Source: Verrucomicrobiota bacterium (GTDB lineage Bacteria > Verrucomicrobiota > Verrucomicrobiia > Limisphaerales > UBA8199). Taken from it: 48,307 bases of DNA. Both the position numbers and the translations under genes were made by a program. Below the pieces are notes generated by a model that searched no databases, had not been told where the DNA came from, and worked only from the letters and a program-made list of their open reading frames with translations. Shown here in pieces: positions 43,274-48,307 of this stretch. Numbering within the stretch: the first letter of the stretch is position 1; each line of letters begins with the position of its first letter. The stretch spans positions 1 through 48,307 of the forward strand of contig PSRM01000228.1 in assembly GCA_003176045.1 (NCBI GenBank). Reading direction: 5' to 3'.

Positions 43274-45670
43274 ATGACCTCGCCAGATACAGAGTTTATC
43301 AGTATCCTGGGCGCCGCCGGGAGCCCTGAGGCACCCCCGAGGGTGTCTACGCGCTCACTTCCCGAGGTCCTGCCCGTTCTGGGGCTTTCCGACATCGTGA
43401 TCTTCCCCGGCATGGTCGCGCCGTTGTTGGTCGAGACGGCCCAGAGCATCAAGCTCATTGATGACGTCGTCGGCGGCGATCGAATTCTGGGTGTAGCCCT
43501 TCAAAAGAATGCCGAGGCTGAAAATCCACTCCCGCACGAAATGCACGAAGTGGGCTGCGCCGCCCGCGTATTAAAGATGCTCAAGTTCCCCGCCAACACC
43601 GTCCGCGTGCTGGTCGAGGGCCTTTGGCGCATCCAAATCAAGAATTACACCAGTACTGACCCCTATCTCTGTGCAAAGTTCGACCTGATTCAGGACATGT
43701 CAGAGAACTCAGTGGAGCTGACCGCAATGATGCGCAACGCTCAAACCCAGTTTCAGGAGATTATCAAGCTATCGCCGGCGCTATCCGAACAGGTCAAAGT
43801 TGCGGCCTTGAATACAGAAGATCCCGGCCATTTTACCGATCTCATCGCCGTAAACCTGAACCTTACCCTCGAAGAGCGCCAAAACCTTCTGGAGACGGCC
43901 TCAGTCAAAGAGCGGCTGACGCGCCTGCTGCCGATGCTCAATCGCGAACATGAAGTCCTGACGCTCAGTTCGAAAATCCAGACTGAAGTCGCCACTTCCA
44001 TTTCCAAGACTCAGCGCGATTTTTTCCTGCGCGAACAGATGCGCGCCATACAGCGTGAGTTGGGTGAATCCGATCCCAATGCGGGCGAAGTCCGGTCCTT
44101 GCGCGAAAAGATTGAGTCCACGCCTATGCCCGACGAGGCCAAGAAAGTCGCCAATCAGGAATTGGAGCGCCTTCAGCAAATGCCTCCGGCGGCAGCCGAA
44201 TACGCCGTCACCCGCCACTATCTGGACTGGATCATAAGTCTGCCCTGGCTAAAAGAAACCGAGGACAAGATCGATTTGGCCGAAGCCGAACGCATCCTCA
44301 ACGAGCAGCATTTCGGGTTAACCAAGGTCAAAGATCGCTTGCTGGAGTTCCTGGCCGTGATCAAGCGTCGCAAGCAAATCAAGGGGCCAATTCTTTGCCT
44401 GGTCGGCCCGCCAGGAGTCGGCAAAACGTCCTTGGGACGAAGTGTCGCCGATGCGTTAGGCCGCAAATTCGCCCGTATCGCTCTTGGCGGCATGCGCGAT
44501 GAAGCAGAAATCCGCGGCCATCGCCGCACCTACGTTGGGGCTCTGCCGGGTCGTATCATCCAAACTCTGCGCCGCGTGGAAAGCCGCAACCCGGTGATTC
44601 TGCTGGACGAATTGGACAAGGTCGGCGCCGATTTCCGGGGTGACCCTGCGGCCGCCCTGCTGGAGGTGCTGGATCCCGCGCAAAATAATACTTTTACCGA
44701 TCATTACCTCGATATTCCGTTCGATCTGTCACGCGTCCTGTTCCTTACCACGGCCAATTGGCTCGAACCGGTCCACCCGGCTCTTCGCGACCGCCTCGAA
44801 GTGATCGAGTTGCCTAGCTACACCGAGTCAGAAAAGTTGCAGATCGCCAAGCGATATCTGGTGCCGCGCCAGTTGGAGGAGCACGGCCTTAAGAAGCACG
44901 AGGTTAAAATCCCTGACCCGACCCTGCGGGCGCTGATTCATGATTACACGCGCGAGGCCGGAGTTCGACAGTTGGAGCGGGAAATTGCAGCCCTGACCCG
45001 CAAAGCGACGCGCCGCATCCTCAGCAATGGCGAAGCCACCGCGCCGCTTATCCTGAAGCCTGATGCTCTGAAGGATTACCTGGGCTCTGCCCGTTTCATG
45101 AACGAAACGGCTGAAGCCATCAAGGAATACGGCATCGCCACCGGCCTGGCCTGGACTCCTGTTGGCGGCGAGATTCTTTTCATTGAGGCCACTCGCATGC
45201 CCGGCAAAGGCAACGTGATGCTGACGGGCTCACTCGGCGAAGTAATGAAAGAGAGCGCGCAAACGGCCCTCAGTTACCTCCGCAGCCAATCCAAAACTCT
45301 TGGCATCGAGATCAGCGATTACAATAAGTACGACCTCCACATCCACGTCCCCGCCGGCGCCACACCGAAGGACGGACCCAGCGCGGGTGTCACTGTCGTT
45401 GCTGCGCTAGCTTCGCTGCTCACCCGAAGGCCAGTGCGATCCGATGTGGCTATGACGGGAGAAATTAGTTTGCGCGGGCGCGTCATGCGTGTCGGCGGTA
45501 TCAAGGAAAAAGTGCTGGCTGCCGGCCGGTTCGGGATCAAACAAGTCATCCTGCCGGACCAAAACAAATCCGATTGGACCGAAGTGCCCGCCGAAGTCCG
45601 CGATAAGCTCAAAGTCCATTTTATCCACCACATTTCGGAACTGCTCCCGCTGGCGCTCAAACCGAAATGA
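43274..45670 (+). CDS. lon: ATP-dependent Lon protease
   Basis: Lon degrades damaged and short-lived regulatory proteins. The 798-residue protein has the LON substrate-binding domain (residues 30-225), an AAA+ domain with Walker A GPPGVGKTSLG near 378 and Walker B VILLDELDKVG near 440, and the Lon protease domain. The catalytic Ser is in PKDGPSAGVTV at about 703 and the Lys in GGIKEKVLAAGRFG about 40 residues later. All family parts and the length are normal. The LolA-like gene follows after a word tract. No heat-shock promoter was identified upstream. Confidence 0.98.
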   Translation: MTSPDTEFISILGAAGSPEAPPRVSTRSLPEVLPVLGLSDIVIFPGMVAPLLVETAQSIKLIDDVVGGDRILGVALQKNAEAENPLPHEMHEVGCAARVLKMLKFPANTVRVLVEGLWRIQIKNYTSTDPYLCAKFDLIQDMSENSVELTAMMRNAQTQFQEIIKLSPALSEQVKVAALNTEDPGHFTDLIAVNLNLTLEERQNLLETASVKERLTRLLPMLNREHEVLTLSSKIQTEVATSISKTQRDFFLREQMRAIQRELGESDPNAGEVRSLREKIESTPMPDEAKKVANQELERLQQMPPAAAEYAVTRHYLDWIISLPWLKETEDKIDLAEAERILNEQHFGLTKVKDRLLEFLAVIKRRKQIKGPILCLVGPPGVGKTSLGRSVADALGRKFARIALGGMRDEAEIRGHRRTYVGALPGRIIQTLRRVESRNPVILLDELDKVGADFRGDPAAALLEVLDPAQNNTFTDHYLDIPFDLSRVLFLTTANWLEPVHPALRDRLEVIELPSYTESEKLQIAKRYLVPRQLEEHGLKKHEVKIPDPTLRALIHDYTREAGVRQLEREIAALTRKATRRILSNGEATAPLILKPDALKDYLGSARFMNETAEAIKEYGIATGLAWTPVGGEILFIEATRMPGKGNVMLTGSLGEVMKESAQTALSYLRSQSKTLGIEISDYNKYDLHIHVPAGATPKDGPSAGVTVVAALASLLTRRPVRSDVAMTGEISLRGRVMRVGGIKEKVLAAGRFGIKQVILPDQNKSDWTEVPAEVRDKLKVHFIHHISELLPLALKPK

Positions 45671-45683
45671 AGTTGGGAATTTG

Positions 45684-45757
45684 ACAAACGAATAGGGACA
45701 AACGAATGAGAGGCAGAGTCTTGTTTTTCCGTTCGTCTGTCCCCATTCGTCTGTCCC
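45684..45757. repeat. Inverted pair of ACAAACGAAT / ATTCGTCTGT word tracts
   Basis: Two units ACAAACGAAT(AGGG) cover 45684-45708, and two units TTCGTCTGTCCCC cover 45730-45757. They can pair over about 25 bases if G-U wobbles are allowed. The first tract provides the start codon of the next gene, the second part of its signal-peptide codons. Confidence 0.75.
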
Positions 45758-46560
45758 TTCTTCTTTCGCTCGGATTTCGGATTTCGGTATTCGGATTTTT
45801 TCTGCTGACTTCCTTTGTATGCCTGGCGCAACCTAAGAATCCCGCTCCTCCAGTCCTGCCCATCGAGCGCGCCGAAGGCGAGCGCCTCGCCCGCGAACTC
45901 ATAGCCAATCTACTGGTCCAGAAACCCTCGGAGCCCTCCAGCAATAGCGCCACCATACGAATCCGCGACGCCGATGGCCAGCGTCGCCAGCAGCCCGTGA
46001 CTTTCCAGATCGTACCCACGCCTACCAACTACATCACGATTTATGAGATCCTTTCTTCTGCTGGCGATCATCCTGTCACAAAACTCACGATCGGTCATGC
46101 AGACACCAAACCTAACGAGTATTTACTGAACCTGCCGGATCGGTTTGGCGCTCCCTTTCTTGGTGAACAGGCAAAACTGGGCAGTTCACAACTGATGAAC
46201 CCTTTTGCCGGCTCCGACTTTTGGATTGCCGACCTGGGCCTGGAGTTTCTTCACTGGCCTGAACAGCGAATCCTCCGCAAAGAAATGCGAAAGAATCAAT
46301 TCTGCGCTGTGCTCCAAAGCATCAATCCCAATCCCTCAACCGGTTATGCGCGGGTAGTTTCCTGGATCGCCATCAACCACCCCGAAGACACAGTGATCGT
46401 GCATGCGGATGCCTACGATGCGCAAGGCAAGCTGCTCAAGGAATTCGATCCCAAAAAAATCGAAAAAATAAATGGCATGTGGCAGCTCGAAGAAATGGAG
46501 ATGCGCAACATGCAAACCGGGTCGAAGACGCTCATTGATTTCAACCTGGAGCGTAAATAG
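45706..46560 (+). CDS. LolA-like outer-membrane lipoprotein-sorting protein (PF17131 type)
   Basis: The 284-residue protein has a signal peptide made of repeat codons (words TTCGGATTTCGG at 45769-45799) and then a beta-rich LolA/LppX-type region with FQIVPTPTNYITIYEILSS, GSDFWIADLGLEFLHWPEQRI and DFNLERK at the end. PF17131 proteins are periplasmic and may carry lipids or lipoproteins. It follows lon by 35 bases, but the reading frames have no functional tie that I can see. Confidence 0.75.
   Translation: MRGRVLFFRSSVPIRLSLLLSLGFRISVFGFFLLTSFVCLAQPKNPAPPVLPIERAEGERLARELIANLLVQKPSEPSSNSATIRIRDADGQRRQQPVTFQIVPTPTNYITIYEILSSAGDHPVTKLTIGHADTKPNEYLLNLPDRFGAPFLGEQAKLGSSQLMNPFAGSDFWIADLGLEFLHWPEQRILRKEMRKNQFCAVLQSINPNPSTGYARVVSWIAINHPEDTVIVHADAYDAQGKLLKEFDPKKIEKINGMWQLEEMEMRNMQTGSKTLIDFNLERK
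45769..45799. repeat. GGATTTCGG word tract
   Basis: CGGATTTCGGATTTCGGTAT and a further TCGGATTTTT unit lie inside the signal-peptide codons of the LolA-like gene. Confidence 0.55.
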
Positions 46561-46626
46561 ATAGCAGAAGGTAATTGCATATTTCGATCGCTTGCCGCAG
46601 AAGAAAGTTGCCATTATAATTGTCCA

Positions 46627-46833
46627 ATGAAAAGTTTCGGTGAGGTCTTGGAATCCGCGGAGGAGTTGCCGCTGGATCAAAAAGAGTCACTTGTCTCAGT
46701 GTTGCGACGACGCGTGGCCGAAGAGCGTCGAGCCGAATTGGTTGAGGCCGTGAAGGAAGCCCGCCGCCAGTTCAGCGCAGGCCAGGTTCGGCCCGCATCC
46801 CCTTCGCAAATCATGAAGAAGCTTGTGTCTTGA
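46627..46833 (+). CDS. Antitoxin of a RelE/YafQ-type module
   Basis: The 68-residue protein begins MKSFGEVLESAEELPLDQKE and has the helical, Arg/Glu-rich form of small DNA-binding antitoxins. Its stop codon overlaps the TTG start of the RelE-type toxin by four bases (TTGA), so the pair is translated together. In such systems the antitoxin and the complex repress their own promoter. Confidence 0.8.
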   Translation: MKSFGEVLESAEELPLDQKESLVSVLRRRVAEERRAELVEAVKEARRQFSAGQVRPASPSQIMKKLVS

Positions 46834-47107
46834 GGCGTCTCCTTATTCCTACGAAAGCGTTTGAGCGCTGCGCTAAACGTTTCCTGCGGAAGAATCCTGC
46901 ATCCACCGACGACCTGCGGGTTGCGCTAGAGTGTTTAGCCGAAGATGCATTTCATCCCAGCCTCAAGACTCATAAGCTGAAGGGCAAGCTCAAGCGGTCC
47001 TGGGCGTGCAGCGCGGGTTATGATCTGCGAATTGTGTTTCAATTCGTAAAACATGAAGGGGCGGAAGCAATCCTGCTTGAGGCTGCGGGGTCCCACGATG
47101 AGATTTA

Positions 47108-47111
<4 letters not shown>
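46830..47111 (+). CDS. RelE/YafQ-family mRNA interferase toxin
   Basis: The 93-residue protein (TTG start at 46830) has the RelE/YafQ fold: AFERCAKRFLRKNPASTDDL, then HKLKGKLKRSWACSAGYDLRIVFQF with basic residues for RNA contact, and the C-terminal ILLEAAGSHDEIY. Such toxins cut mRNA in the ribosome. It is coupled to the antitoxin upstream and its stop overlaps the convergent oxidoreductase gene by four bases. The catalytic His is the one in GSHDEIY. Confidence 0.88.

Positions 47112-48307
<1,196 letters not shown>

Overview
The window looks like chromosomal DNA of a member of the Verrucomicrobiota, probably a Pedosphaera/Limisphaera-type soil lineage. This is an inference from gene content: YfhO-like giant membrane protein, Ig-domain secreted protein, TIGR03790 protein, DUF2167 protein, PF17131-type LolA-like protein, a Gfo/Idh/MocA oxidoreductase and many secreted hydrolases. 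It also rests on the density of small palindromic repeats. No phage, plasmid replication gene, IS transposase or CRISPR array was seen.

Layout. 1-1.9 kb: two convergent nucleotidyltransferase/partner gene pairs that look like toxin-antitoxin modules. 1.9-12.7 kb: lysS, a degenerate beta-lactamase-fold lipoprotein, purN, a secreted alpha/beta esterase, a YfhO-type membrane protein, an Ig-domain protein, a vanadium haloperoxidase and a MutT gene with no usual start codon. 13-18.3 kb: ugd, a TPR membrane protein and a 940-residue FAD/4Fe-4S oxidoreductase. 18.3-30.4 kb: a long minus-strand series with GNAT, lipoprotein, WYL regulator, rho, lpxI, TIGR03790, a PhnP-like hydrolase, a Cys-rich outer-membrane barrel with a small HPCxLC protein, and a tannase-family esterase. 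30.5-32.9 kb: an accessory patch with an ADP-ribosyltransferase-like gene, an orphan antitoxin, a gene fragment and a third nucleotidyltransferase. 33-35.2 kb: DUF2167 protein plus a zinc-ribbon membrane protein. 35.3-40.5 kb: a minus-strand signalling group of TonB receptor, YfiR, hybrid-sensor-type histidine kinase and single-domain response regulator. 40.7-48.3 kb: class I aldolase, a small CxC protein, Hsp20, lon, LolA-like protein, a RelE-type toxin-antitoxin pair and an oxidoreductase that runs off the right edge.

The most striking feature is not a gene but two repeat systems laid over the genes. The first is a REPIN-like family: pairs of short hairpins in inverted orientation, often bounded by GGAGCGC...GCGCTCC. 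Different copies have different stem sequences, yet each stem still pairs. Copies lie between genes and also in frame inside genes, in the YfhO protein, the histidine kinase ATPase domain and the zinc-ribbon protein tail. The second is a set of tandem 'word' tracts (7-14 base units such as GTTTCAC, TTCCATTA, CAAACAC, GTCTGTG, ACAAACGAAT, TTAACGG). Many are met by an inverted partner tract nearby, and several supply start codons or signal-peptide codons. No RAYT or other transposase that could move them is in the window.
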